Positions 27,221 to 38,815 are shown, numbered from the stretch's first letter. The stretch: DNA of 61,858 nt from Chloroflexota bacterium (GCA_020850535.1 JADZEM010000058.1:1-61858); one strand, 5' to 3'. Translations and numbers: made by a program. Notes: generated by a model from the letters alone, not told the origin.

Positions 27221-29404
27221 GTGTCGTCTCGGGGCTGGGCGGCGCTGCTGGCGCTGTCCATGGGCAGCTACGTGTTGTTGCCAGGGCATCCGTTGGCGTT
27301 GTCGCGGGGCCTCCCGCTGGACTGGCTCGGCGTGTCGCTGCTGGCGGCGCTGGGCTGCCTGCTGTTCGCGTTCGGGCTGCCCACCGGCGGGCTGGCCCGC
27401 GTGGAGTCGGTGAACCGGCTGCTGCGGACGATCGCGGCGGCGGCGCTCGTGCTGCTGGCGCTGAAGCTGCTGCTCTGGGTGAGCGCACCCGAGTACGGGC
27501 TGGCGGCCTCCTACTACCCGCGCGCCCGTCTCAGCGGCGCTCCCGAGCGCTCCACGCAGCACCCCACGGCCGCCTACACCCGTCTGGAACGCAGCCCGGG
27601 CGCGGAGGGCTTCCAGCTCCACTTCTTCAACGACGTGGAGCGCTTCAACTACTACGAAGCGCCAGATCCCGACCGCCTGTCGCTGCCGTTCGCCGTACGC
27701 TACGACGGCTACCTACACGTCCCGGCTGGCGGTCCGCGCGGCGACGATCAATCGCCCCGCGGTGTGCCGTTCGAACTGTCGGCGCGCGGCGTCGCGATCC
27801 TCTCGGTGGACGGCTCGCCCGCGCTCACGGTCGGCGGGCGGGACGCCATCGCCACGGATCAGGCTGCGCTGACGCTCGCGCCGGGGCCGCACCCGATCCG
27901 CCTGGACTTCCTGCACCAGGGCGGCAACGCACCGTCCTTACGGCTTGCCGCCGATCTGGGACAGGGCATCCACCCGCTGGCCGCGCCGAGCCTGACCGTT
28001 CAGCCGATCCGGCCCGACGTGCTGACGCGCGACCGGGCGGCCGGGTCCATCGCGGTCATTCTGGACGCGCTGACGATCGTCGGGCTGGCGGCCGCTACGC
28101 TGGTGACGGTGGTGCGGCGGGTTCGGCTCGTTCGGTACGAGTCGCACGCGTGGCCTGTCCTGGTCGAGCGTCCGTTGCTGGCGCTGGTCATGCTTGTGGC
28201 GACGGTCTACGCGCTCGTGACCACCGCGCCGCTGGCTGGCCGCGCCACGATCCTCGAAGGCGGCCAGGACTGGCTGACCTACGAGTCGTATGCGCGGGAC
28301 ATCCTGCTCAACGGCCCGCTGATGACCCTTGGCGAGCCGCTCGGCAAGGGGAAGCCGTTCTTCTTCCAGCCGTTCTACCCGTACTACCTGGCGGGGCTGC
28401 ACTGGCTGACCGGCGAGGGGCTGTGGGGACCAATCGTTCTGCAGCTTGCGGGTCTGGGTGTCGCGGCCGTCGTCATCTATGCACTGGGGAAGCGGCTGTT
28501 TGGCGCGGTGGCTGGCGTCGCCGCCCTCGGGCTGTTCCTGGTGCTTGGGTTGACCCAGCTTGACTGGATCGCCCGCAAGCTGCTCTCCGAGAACCTCTAC
28601 TTTGTGGTGCTGCCGGCGGCCCTGCTGATGCTGGCGCGTGCCGTCGACGAGCGCAGTCTGCGGGATCTGGCCTGGGCCGGACTCCTCTTCGGGGTGGCGG
28701 CGATCACGCGCGCGCCGACGCTGCTCTTCATGCCGGGCGCAGCCCTCATCCTGGTGCTGGCGTGGCGGCGGTCCGGCGTGCCGCTGCGCCGTGTCGCCGC
28801 CGGCTTCATGGTGCTGGCGCTCTGCACGACGGTCGTGGCGGCGCTGGTGCCGATCCGCAACCTCATCGTCTCGGGCAAGCCGGCGCTGGTCGCGTCGAAC
28901 GGCGGGGCGACGCTGTTGCTGGCCCACCAGCCCACCGAAAAGGTCCGCCTGAGCGGCATCGACCGCGATCCGCTCTACAACCGCCTCGGGCTGGACCGCG
29001 CGACCCGCGAGGTGGTGGAGTTCGCGCGGCAGGATCCGGTCGGCTACATCTGGACGCTGGTGCCGCTCGGGTTGTACTCGGTCGGCGTCTCCGGGGCGGT
29101 CGAGGACAACCGGGCCGTCGCGCCCGACGTCCTGGGCATCACGGCGCTCTACGTCCTGGCCGTCGTCTGCCTACCGGCTGCGCGGACGCTCCGCACCTGG
29201 CCGCTGCACCTGTTCATCGTGATCCACTTCGGCATCATGATGACGTTCCTGCCGTACGTCTACGGCTACCGGCAGGTCTTGCCGATGCAGGTGCTGATGC
29301 TCGCCTTCGACGGCGCGCTCATCGCCCAGGTCGTCCGGTTCGTCGGGGAGCGCCGGCGCCGACAGGCCACGCACCAGCCAGTGATGGAGCAGCGTCCCGC
29401 CTGA
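27221..29404 (+). CDS. GT39-type membrane glycosyltransferase with PA14-like domain (paralogue 3)
   Basis: A 727-aa third paralogue. HFFNDVERFNYYEAPDPDR, YDGYLHVPAGG and GGQDWLTYESYARDILLNG align closely with the 22951 protein, and the loop PFFFQPFYPYYLAGLH is almost the same. The start is GTG 27221, one base after the preceding stop. The PA14-like domain lies at about residues 90-250 and the membrane core after 280. The last 234 bp run opposite the 3' part of a VanZ gene on the other strand. It probably acts as a lipid-linked sugar transferase. Confidence 0.72.
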   Translation: MSSRGWAALLALSMGSYVLLPGHPLALSRGLPLDWLGVSLLAALGCLLFAFGLPTGGLARVESVNRLLRTIAAAALVLLALKLLLWVSAPEYGLAASYYPRARLSGAPERSTQHPTAAYTRLERSPGAEGFQLHFFNDVERFNYYEAPDPDRLSLPFAVRYDGYLHVPAGGPRGDDQSPRGVPFELSARGVAILSVDGSPALTVGGRDAIATDQAALTLAPGPHPIRLDFLHQGGNAPSLRLAADLGQGIHPLAAPSLTVQPIRPDVLTRDRAAGSIAVILDALTIVGLAAATLVTVVRRVRLVRYESHAWPVLVERPLLALVMLVATVYALVTTAPLAGRATILEGGQDWLTYESYARDILLNGPLMTLGEPLGKGKPFFFQPFYPYYLAGLHWLTGEGLWGPIVLQLAGLGVAAVVIYALGKRLFGAVAGVAALGLFLVLGLTQLDWIARKLLSENLYFVVLPAALLMLARAVDERSLRDLAWAGLLFGVAAITRAPTLLFMPGAALILVLAWRRSGVPLRRVAAGFMVLALCTTVVAALVPIRNLIVSGKPALVASNGGATLLLAHQPTEKVRLSGIDRDPLYNRLGLDRATREVVEFARQDPVGYIWTLVPLGLYSVGVSGAVEDNRAVAPDVLGITALYVLAVVCLPAARTLRTWPLHLFIVIHFGIMMTFLPYVYGYRQVLPMQVLMLAFDGALIAQVVRFVGERRRRQATHQPVMEQRPA

Positions 29405-29728
29405 CAGCGCGACCGTGTCCAGCAGCACGTCGCCCGGCTGTCCCGTGCGCCCGTACACGAATGTCTGGCGCGTCTCGTCCAGGCTGGCGAGCAGCGCCCC
29501 GGAGACAATCGTCACGCCGATGGCGAGCCGCCGCCCCACCGAGAGGCCGGCCCACGGCGACGTGAGCGCCTCGGCGACGAGCCAGCCGAGGACGCTGTAG
29601 ACGAAGACGTGCCCGGCCTTCGCGATCAGGAAGTCACGCCAGGGCTGAGTGGATTCGGGGGTCGAGGTCAGCGACGACGTGAAGACGATAGCGGCGTACC
29701 AGAGGCCGACCAGCAGCCAGCGGATCAC
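29171..29728 (-). CDS. VanZ family membrane protein (second of a pair)
   Basis: About 185 aa from GTG 29728. Residues 1-118 form a VanZ domain with three or four membrane segments and the conserved AKAGHVFVYSVLGWL and SLDETRQTFVYGRTG.PGDVLLDT patterns. The last ~65 residues are charged, His/Glu-rich and antisense to the C-terminus of the 27221 gene, so the open frame may simply read on past the functional end. VanZ is linked to low-level teicoplanin resistance, but most members are of unknown role. The start overlaps the stop of the upstream VanZ paralogue (GTGA). Confidence 0.72.
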   Translation of the reverse strand: MIRWLLVGLWYAAIVFTSSLTSTPESTQPWRDFLIAKAGHVFVYSVLGWLVAEALTSPWAGLSVGRRLAIGVTIVSGALLASLDETRQTFVYGRTGQPGDVLLDTVALSGGTLLHHWLVRGLSAPALPDEPDDLGDERAVEGEHQHLHRQDLPVAVDVRQERHHDAEVDHDEQVQRPGAERPRSR

Positions 29729-30195
29729 GGCGCGGCCTCGCGGCGCAGCCCGACGCTGCGCGGACTCGGATGGGGAATCTTGTCCGCACGGCTGCGCCGC
29801 CACAGGGCGACCGCGAGGCAGGCGGCGAGTGCCGAGGCGGTGTCCAGGGCCACGTCGGTCAGGCGCGGCTCGCGGTTGGGCGTCAGCGACTGCCACAGCT
29901 CGTCCAGGCCGCCGAAGAGGCCGGCCCAGGCGACCGTCGCCACGATGGCGGGGACAAGCCGCAGGCCGAGCCCGCCAGCGCGGGACAGGCCGGCCCGCAG
30001 CAGCAGCAGGGCCAGCACGCTGTACTCGAAGACGTGCGCCAGCTTCGCCAGTGTGAAGGTGGTCTTGATCGTCTCGCCCGTCTGGGGATTGGTCCGCACG
30101 GGCAGGTCGGAGCGCCCGGACATCCAGAGGATGGCCGCCATCCAGACCAGCGGCGGCAGCCAGATCCAGACGATGCGCGCCACACGCCCGAGCAT
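29725..30195 (-). CDS. VanZ family membrane protein (first of a pair)
   Basis: A 156-aa protein with four predicted membrane segments and the VanZ landmarks WMSGRSDLP, LAKLAHVFEYSVLALLL and GGLDELWQSLTPNREPRLTDVALDT. It is the paralogue of the following gene, with which it is translationally coupled. It is the fourth gene of an exopolysaccharide operon, 52 bp after the epimerase. The Glu in DELWQ and Asp in DVALDT are conserved in the family. A role in envelope glycan handling is suggested by context only. Confidence 0.8.
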   Translation of the reverse strand: MLGRVARIVWIWLPPLVWMAAILWMSGRSDLPVRTNPQTGETIKTTFTLAKLAHVFEYSVLALLLLRAGLSRAGGLGLRLVPAIVATVAWAGLFGGLDELWQSLTPNREPRLTDVALDTASALAACLAVALWRRSRADKIPHPSPRSVGLRREAAP

Positions 30196-30247
30196 CAGAC
30201 GGTCCGCCAGTCTACCGACACGCGCGGCCTCCGCCGGCCAGACGGGA

Positions 30248-31224
<977 letters not shown>

Positions 31225-31228
<4 letters not shown>

Positions 31229-33084
31229 CGAGCGCCGACCCCGGCCGGCTGCTTCTCGGCCTCTGCGTCAAGCTGGGAGCGGAAGAATGCGCCCACGTCG
31301 CGGAAGGTGATGCCGCGCCGCCGGCACTCGGCGACGAGATCGTCTGCGTAGCGGTTCGTCGTCAAGACGACCTCCTCAACCGGCTGGCGGTCCACCACCG
31401 CGCCGAGCGTGGATGACGACCCCAGGACGCGGACCCCGTGGATCGAGCGGTCGCGCATGTCGGAATCGTCGTCCAGGAAGCCTATCACCCGGTAGGCCTT
31501 GGTGTGGTTGCGAGCCATCGCGCGGAGCACCAGCTCGCCGGTGTCTCCCGCGCCGACGATCAGCACACGGACCAGGTCGCGCTTGCGAAGCCGTGCCAGG
31601 ATGTCCCGGATCAGCACGAACGACATCCGTGCGCCGATCAACAGCGCCGTCACGACGATCCAGTCAACCATCAGGACGGCCCGGGGCGCGCCACCCTCGC
31701 CGCGGAACGCCAGTTGAATCGCGCCGAACGCCAGCGCCGACCCGACCGTGCTGGCCACCATCAGCCGGAGCAAATCGCTGGTGCCCATGTAGCGCCAGAT
31801 GCTGCGATAGACGCCCAGCGCGAACAGGGTGACCAGCTTGACGCTGACGACCCACGGGAGCATCGTAGCGTACTGCTCGACGTAATGGCGCTCCAGGCTG
31901 CCTTCGAAGCGGATCAGGTACGCCGCCAGCAGGCCCAGGCAGATCAGGGTCAGGTCGAGCACCATCTCGGCGACCTGCCGCTTGTAGAGCCACGAGCCGC
32001 CGAGCACCAGCTTGCCGACGATGCCCGGCTGCGAGCGAATCCGCTCGTAATCGACCTCGGTGTAGATGCGGACCTGCCCCAGGTAGATGCCGAAGAACCC
32101 GATGCCCAGCACCAGCAGCGAGCCGAGCAGGACGGTCACCGGGCCGCTGACGTAGTTGGAGGCCACCGCGAGGCCGCCGAACAGCACGCTGACGGCGTAC
32201 AAGACCAGGACCGCCGACCGCTCGTTGAGGCCGAGCGCCACCAGCCGGTGCGACAGGTGGTCCCGCCCGCCCATCGAGATCGGGCGGTGGTGCAGCGAGC
32301 GCACGATGGTGACCAGCGTCGTGTCGAGGATCGGCAGGGCCATGACGCCGACCGGCACCAGCAGCGTCAGCGCCAGCTCAGAGCCGGCCTTCGCCGCCCC
32401 CTGCAGCACGATGCCGCTCAGCAGGTAGCCGATCAGCAGGCTGCCGCCGTCGCCCATGAAGATGCGGGCGGGGTTGAAGTTGAAGATCAGGAAACCGCCA
32501 CAGGCGCCGGCGATCACGATGCAGAGCAGCGCCGTCTGGTGATCTCCCTGCACGAAGTTGAAGACGAACAGCGTCAGCGAGCAGATAGCCGCGATGCCGC
32601 CGCTGAGACCGTCCATGTTGTCCAGCAGGTTGAACGCGTTGGTGACGCCGACGATCCAGAAGATCATCACCGGCACCATCAACACGGACCAGGGCAGGTA
32701 CCGGCCAATCGGCATGCTGGCGACCAGCACGCAAGCCGCCACGATCTGCCCGAGCAGCTTGGCGTACGGCGGCAGCGCTTTGAGATCGTCGATCAGCCCG
32801 AGCGAGAAGATCAGGACGGCGCCGATCAGCAGCGCGGCGAACCGATCCAGCATGTGGGCCGACACAAACTCGGCCAGCCCGACGACGAGCGGGACGCTGC
32901 CGACAAAGATCGCGACGCCGCCCATGAGTGGCGTCGGCGTGGTGTGCCAGCGGTCACGCTTCGGGTACGCGACCAGCCCGATCCGGCCGGCCAGCCGCCC
33001 GACGAGCGGCGTCGCGAGCGTGGCGACGCCCAGGGCCAGCAACCCGGCCATGATGTGAATGAGTAGGAAGGGCTGCGATGTCAC
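31225..33084 (-). CDS. WecA/MraY-type sugar-1-phosphate transferase fused to a CapD-like membrane-Rossmann module
   Basis: A 619-aa two-part membrane enzyme. Residues 1-330 are a WecA-type polyprenyl-phosphate sugar-1-phosphate transferase with PTPLMGGVAIF, the Asp-rich NAFNLLDNMDGLSGG and FMGDGGSLLIGYLL. Residues 370-480 add four membrane segments like the N-terminus of FlaA1/CapD proteins. Residues 510-600 form a Rossmann domain with IVGAGDTGELVL. The SDR dehydratase domain normally following in CapD is missing. It should start glycan synthesis by loading undecaprenyl phosphate. The Rossmann part may sense a nucleotide sugar, which is inference. It is coupled to both neighbours by 4-bp overlaps. 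Confidence 0.83.
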
Positions 33085-34256
33085 GCGGCCAGGCCTTTCT
33101 CTCGTGCCAGCTCGAGGTACAGCCGCTCGATATCTTGCACCAACCGCCCCGACGAGTGCTTCGGGTAAACCTCGGCCCGGCCAGCCTGCCCGAGCAGGGC
33201 GCCGCGTGCGGGATCTCTCAAGAGGGCCACGACCGCGTCTGCGAACGCTGCCGCGTCGCGCGGGGGCACCAGCAACCCGTTCTCGCCGTCGTGGACGACG
33301 TTCGGCACGCCGCCGACGCGGGTCGAGACGACCGGGCGCGCTGCAGCCAGCGCCTCAATGAGTGCCACCGGCGACCCTTCGTTGTTGGAGCAGAGTGTCA
33401 CCACGTCCAGATCGGCGTAGACATCGCGCATATCGGCCCGCCAGCCCACAAAGCGCGTCACGTCCGAAACACCGAGCCGCTGAGCCATCGACTCCAGCTC
33501 AGCCCGCCGCTCACCGTCTCCTATGATAAGGAACGTGGTATTCGGCTGGGCGGCCCGGATCGCCACAGCTGCCTCAAGAAACACCTCGTGGGCCTTGATC
33601 GGGACCAGCCGCGCCACGATGCCGACGAGCTTCCGATCTGCCGCGATGCCAAGGTCGCGCCGGAGGTTGCCGGTGTGCCGCTCGGCGTCGAGCATCTCCT
33701 CGATCTCCAGCCCGAGCGGGATGGTGGTGATCCTGCTGAGCGGCGCAACGCCGTACTTCGCGATGTCGGCCTTCTGAGCGTCGGTGATGGCAATGATCCG
33801 GTCGGTCATCGCGCCGAGCGACCGCTCGATCTGCAGGAAGACCGCCGACTTGACCGGCCCCCAGTAGCTGTGAAAGGTGTGGCCGTGAAAGGTGTGCACG
33901 ATGATCGGTGCCCGTGCCAGCTTCGCCGCCAGCCGCCCGGCCGTGCCGGCCTTCGCCATGTGCGTGTGGACGATGTGCGGCCGATTCCGACGGATCAGGC
34001 GGTACATCGCCAGGAGAGCTTTCAGGTCGTTCAGCGGACTGACCTCACGGCCCAGCTCGTTGAGGTAGTGCGGCTGGACGCCATGCTTTGCCGCAAGGTC
34101 ACGCATCGAACCCTCGCGCGGCCCTTCAAGGCCGGTCACCAGGACGGATGCGAAACGGTCGTTCTGAAGACCCCGTGTCAGCAGGATCGTGTGGATCGCC
34201 GGGCCACCGATGTTGAGACGGGTGATGGCCCGTAGGACCCGCAGCTTTTCCGGCAT
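33081..34256 (-). CDS. Glycosyltransferase family 4
   Basis: About 391 aa, GT-B fold. The N-terminal acceptor half has RLNIGGPAIHTI and HTHMAKAGTAGRLAA. The donor half has VGIVARLVPIKAHEVFLEA and the nucleotide-sugar EX7E motif around NNEGSPVALIEALA, typical of retaining GT4 enzymes. It adds a sugar to the growing lipid-linked glycan in the cytoplasm. ATG 34256 is chosen, since the frame upstream lies across a good promoter. It is the first gene of a five-gene operon running to 29171 and overlaps the next gene by four bases. Confidence 0.9.
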   Translation of the reverse strand: MPEKLRVLRAITRLNIGGPAIHTILLTRGLQNDRFASVLVTGLEGPREGSMRDLAAKHGVQPHYLNELGREVSPLNDLKALLAMYRLIRRNRPHIVHTHMAKAGTAGRLAAKLARAPIIVHTFHGHTFHSYWGPVKSAVFLQIERSLGAMTDRIIAITDAQKADIAKYGVAPLSRITTIPLGLEIEEMLDAERHTGNLRRDLGIAADRKLVGIVARLVPIKAHEVFLEAAVAIRAAQPNTTFLIIGDGERRAELESMAQRLGVSDVTRFVGWRADMRDVYADLDVVTLCSNNEGSPVALIEALAAARPVVSTRVGGVPNVVHDGENGLLVPPRDAAAFADAVVALLRDPARGALLGQAGRAEVYPKHSSGRLVQDIERLYLELAREKGLAA

Positions 34257-34301
34257 GATCCCTCGGCGGTAGCAGTCGCGCGCGGGTGAACGCGCGGCCA
34301 G

Positions 34302-34330
34302 AGTATACGGTTGCACGCCCGAATACTCAA
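34302..34330 (-). promoter_or_regulatory. Promoter of the first exopolysaccharide operon
   Basis: On the minus strand TTGAGT (34330-34325) and TATACT (34307-34302) are 17 bases apart, which gives a leader of about 40 bases before the GT4 start. The nested palindromic element copy B begins only 20 bp upstream of the -35. Confidence 0.6.
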
Positions 34331-34349
34331 AGCGCCGCCATTGTGCCTT

Positions 34350-34457
34350 CAGGGCGATTGCATGTCCGTTGGTGTTCCCGAAACGCCGTCAAGCGAGCGG
34401 TCGGGGCTTGAAAGCCCCGACGCCGCTGCACGACGCGCTCAACATGCGATTGCCCTG
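34350..34457 (+). repeat. Nested palindromic element, copy B (internally deleted)
   Basis: A short 108-bp version: terminal repeats CAGGGCGATTGCATGT and ACATGCGATTGCCCTG (two mismatches) and the GTCGGGGCTT / AAGCCCCGAC arms are kept. The central block with GCCTAC, GCAGTCGCTGCGCGAC and its mirror is gone. No clear direct repeat flanks it. The rest of the gap to 34568 shows nothing else. Confidence 0.8.
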
Positions 34458-34568
34458 ACTACGCCTGCAAGACGACAGAACGTCCCTCCCCGCCTCCGAG
34501 CGTGCACGCCCGACAGCGTCGCGTACACCTGGGGCTGTGCCACGCCGCCGGACTGGCGCGCCGCGCCG

Positions 34569-34841
34569 TCAGTGGTTGTGCTGCTCGGCCCGCCGGAACA
34601 GCGACTGGACCATCCCGGCCCGGATCGCCATCGTCCAGGCGAGCGCGGCCTCAATCTCGGCGTCAGTGGCGCCGGCCCGTTTGGCCCCGGTGATGCGGCG
34701 CTGCGTGCAAGGCTCGCAGTTGCCGACCAGCACCACGGCGATGCCGATCAGCGCCTTGGTCTTGTGATCGAGAACGTCGTTGTCGCGGCAGTTGGCGTAC
34801 CACTGCTCGAACTGCTCGAAGACGTTTGGCTCGTCGGCCAT
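34569..34841 (-). CDS. Carboxymuconolactone decarboxylase / AhpD-like protein
   Basis: A 90-aa all-helical protein with the AhpD-type active-site pair in NCEPCTQRRI and the following GATDAEIEAALAWTMAI. It belongs to the carboxymuconolactone decarboxylase family (PF02627), in which the CxxC and a nearby His act in peroxide detoxification or redox relay. ATG 34841 is chosen for GGAGG eight bases upstream. A TATACT at 34897-34892 is a plausible -10. It is a single gene. A redox role is more likely than decarboxylation because both Cys are present. Confidence 0.87.
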   Translation of the reverse strand: MADEPNVFEQFEQWYANCRDNDVLDHKTKALIGIAVVLVGNCEPCTQRRITGAKRAGATDAEIEAALAWTMAIRAGMVQSLFRRAEQHNH

Positions 34842-34920
34842 GTGGGGGGCCTCCGCAGGGAGTCTGGCGGCCAGCGTGGCCGATGCGGGCCAGTATACCG
34901 AGCACTCGGGGTGTGGCGAG

Positions 34921-35793
34921 TCAGAAGCGCGGTGTGTACTGGTCGCCGGCAAGCGCCCGTAGCTCCCGTTGGAGCACGACCGCGGCGTCATAGCGTGCTG
35001 CCAGCTGCTCGGGGCTGATGCCACCGCTCACGATCTGGTCCACCCGCGCCAGAAAGCTGGCCGGCACGATCGTGAACTCGGCGATCTCGCGGTAGACGTA
35101 CTTGTCGTTCATGAAGAACGTCTCGTTGAGAGCGTAGAGCGCCTGCACCATCTCCATGACGCAGCGGACCAGGAAGCCGGTCACGATGTAGGCCTCGCCG
35201 CTCTTGACGGACTTCGTGCCGGCCCTCAGCGTGAACTCGCTGCCCCAGACAAAGCTGTTGATCTGCCGCCGCTTCAGACCGGTCGGGTAGACCGCCACCT
35301 TCGCCTTGAGTGGCGGAATCACGGCCTCTGGGTCGTGGAGCGGCACGCAGGCGCGAGTCTCGGCGCAGTAGATCTGGCTGTGGAAGCCGTAGGGCGGCTG
35401 CTGCCAGAAGTCGGCCCGTGACTGGCCGGCGATGCACTCGTCGATGGTCCGACTCACCAGATCCAGGTCGCGGTACAGGAAATCGGCCCGTCGCCCGCCG
35501 ACGGTGAGCCACGCGCCGCCGTTGACCCACCGCCCCCACTGGCCCGGTTCAGTAACCACGGGGTTCTGGGTGTCGTTGAACGCCGCCGCGACCTGGCGGA
35601 CGGCCGGGATGTCGAGCGGCGTGCTCGGACGGTAGTAGATGCCAAGGTCCACGTCGGAGTCTGCCCGGGCGCGTCCGGCCGCCCAGGAGCCGCCGAGCAC
35701 GATCGCAACGACGCCTCGGACCGCCCGCAGTTGCCTGACGATTTCGTCGAGCGGGAAGGACTCTGGAAACCCTGGGATCAGGCTGCCCTGCAT
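34921..35793 (-). CDS. Nucleotidyltransferase-fold protein (MNT/ANT type)
   Basis: About 290 aa. The N-terminus carries the polymerase-beta-like nucleotidyltransferase signature: GGSWAAGRARADSDVDLGIYY, that is GS followed by DxD, with a further acidic residue at RRADFLYRDLD. The C-terminal 170 residues are helical and resemble the HI0074/DUF4037-type partner region. Such enzymes transfer a nucleoside monophosphate to a small molecule such as an antibiotic, or to protein; the substrate here is unknown. ATG 35793 is chosen because the family similarity begins only there. It stands alone. Confidence 0.78.
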   Translation of the reverse strand: MQGSLIPGFPESFPLDEIVRQLRAVRGVVAIVLGGSWAAGRARADSDVDLGIYYRPSTPLDIPAVRQVAAAFNDTQNPVVTEPGQWGRWVNGGAWLTVGGRRADFLYRDLDLVSRTIDECIAGQSRADFWQQPPYGFHSQIYCAETRACVPLHDPEAVIPPLKAKVAVYPTGLKRRQINSFVWGSEFTLRAGTKSVKSGEAYIVTGFLVRCVMEMVQALYALNETFFMNDKYVYREIAEFTIVPASFLARVDQIVSGGISPEQLAARYDAAVVLQRELRALAGDQYTPRF

Positions 35794-35863
35794 GTGACTC
35801 CGTTCATCCGGTGCTGCTGTGTCGTGCTGGCAGGCTCCGGGCGGGGGGCGAGGGCCTTCAGAC

Positions 35864-36781
35864 TTACGACCGGAAGACCGGCTGGGTCCACAGCTGCCGG
35901 CCGTCTGCCGCTGAGGCCCGCACGCGCACATAGCTGCTGCCGGAGCCGTCAACTCGGAACGACGCCCGCTGTCCGCTGACCGTCTCCAGGATCTGCCCGC
36001 CCTGGCCGATCAGCTCGATCAGGCCGCCATCCTCGGCCAGCTCCAGGCTGATCTCGGAGCGCGAGGCGTCGTACGCTGCCAGCTCCAGCCCCGACGAGCA
36101 GTAGAATCGCCCCTGCCGCAGCGCCTCCAGCACGTCACCCAGGCTGGCCGTCTCGCCCTCGACCTGGAGCCACCCGCGACCGGGATTCGCCCAATCCGCG
36201 CCCCAACTCTGAAAATGATGGGCGTCGTCCGAGGCGACGGCCCAGACCTCGCGGCCGGCGCTCAGCAGGCTGTCCCAGATGACCTCGGTGGACGGGTGCG
36301 ACTCGTCGCCCTCGTTGTGCACGATGTTGTGACCGTTCGCCACCTCGACCATCCCGAAGTCGCCCGACGCCAGCAGATCGTCGATGGTGAGCGTGTACAG
36401 GTAGTTGGGGTGGTTGACGTGCGGAACGGCGCCCTGCGCCAGAATCTGCTCGATGGCCCAGCGCACGCGCTCGGAGTGGCTCTCCTGGACGTCCGCCTCG
36501 TACATGCTGCGTCCGGGCCACGGCGGCAGGATCGGCTCGGTGACCCCCAGCCCGTTGACGTGGACCGCCGCCATCGTCACCTCTTCGCCCTGCCAGACCG
36601 GCATGTTCGGTCGCTGGAGCCTGGCAAGGTGATCGTCCGGGATCAGGATGTTGTGGTCCGTCAGAAAGAGGAAGTCGTAGTTGTGCGCGGCGTACCAATC
36701 GACGACGGTCTCGGGCGGGCTGTCGCCGTCGCTGTACTGCGTGTGGGTGTGGGTGTTGCCCTTGAGCCAGCGGCGAGCCAT
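35864..36781 (-). CDS. PHP-domain metal-dependent phosphoesterase
   Basis: About 305 aa. Metal-binding motifs of the PHP fold are in order: NTHTHTQYSDGD at the N-terminus, FLTDHNIL, QGEEVTM, HVNHPNYL and ASDDAHHF. CehA/McbA-like hydrolases and 3',5'-nucleotide phosphatases share this arrangement of a trinuclear metal site. The C-terminal 90 residues are a beta-rich appendage (YVRVRASAADGRQLW). It probably hydrolyses a phosphoester; the substrate is unknown. ATG 36781 has GAGG nine bases upstream; a start 36 bp earlier (36817) is also open. Confidence 0.83.
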   Translation of the reverse strand: MARRWLKGNTHTHTQYSDGDSPPETVVDWYAAHNYDFLFLTDHNILIPDDHLARLQRPNMPVWQGEEVTMAAVHVNGLGVTEPILPPWPGRSMYEADVQESHSERVRWAIEQILAQGAVPHVNHPNYLYTLTIDDLLASGDFGMVEVANGHNIVHNEGDESHPSTEVIWDSLLSAGREVWAVASDDAHHFQSWGADWANPGRGWLQVEGETASLGDVLEALRQGRFYCSSGLELAAYDASRSEISLELAEDGGLIELIGQGGQILETVSGQRASFRVDGSGSSYVRVRASAADGRQLWTQPVFRS

Positions 36782-36943
36782 CGGCCACGGCCTCACAGAG
36801 GAGCGTCGGCGGGCCATCCTCTGGCCAGCGCCGCGCCCAGAGGGTACCGCACAGCGGTGGCTGTTGTCGTCGCGGCGGCCGGTGTGCCGATGGTCGCCGT
36901 GTCGCTGGATTCGCGAGACAGGCGACGACCAGGACAAGAAGAA

Positions 36944-36974
36944 ACGCGACCGTGTTGGGAGACCACGGTCGCGT
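36944..36974 (-). terminator. Intrinsic terminator (minus strand)
   Basis: A perfect 11-bp stem, ACGCGACCGTG with CACGGTCGCGT around a 9-base loop, is followed on the minus strand by TTCTTCTTG. It lies between the XRE gene and the PHP gene and should end transcription of the gmd-XRE pair. Confidence 0.65.
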
Positions 36975-37024
36975 CGGCTACCAGTGGGGGAGGGCCACCG
37001 GCAATCCCGTGCTTCCTTGGGAGC

Positions 37025-37059
37025 GGGGCCGCCGCCAGCTCGGCTCTGGCGGCGGCCCC
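37025..37059. terminator. Very stable hairpin in 418-bp gap
   Basis: A perfect 14-bp stem (GGGGCCGCCGCCAG with its complement) around CTCGGCT. There is no T-tract on either side, so it may be a strong RNA hairpin or a second, T-less terminator behind the XRE gene. The rest of 36782-37199 shows no gene. Confidence 0.45.
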
Positions 37060-37199
37060 TCACAGAAGGGGATGGCGTTAGTATGGGGCTCCCGCACGCT
37101 GCCAACTACGGGCAGACCGGCCAATGTTCTGCAACACCCCGTTGTGCACTCCGCACGAATCGCCACGAACCCATCAGCGCAGGTTCGCCGACCCATAGA

Positions 37200-38748
<1,549 letters not shown>

Positions 38749-38815
38749 TCAGCGTAGGCCTGACGGCGACGGATTGTCTGCTAGGCTGCTTAGCGTCAGG
38801 ACGTCAATCGTCGGT

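Noticed and set aside
34921-35793. Toxin-antitoxin (MNT/HEPN) pair
   Set aside because: The nucleotidyltransferase is a 290-residue single protein, and no small HEPN partner gene is adjacent.
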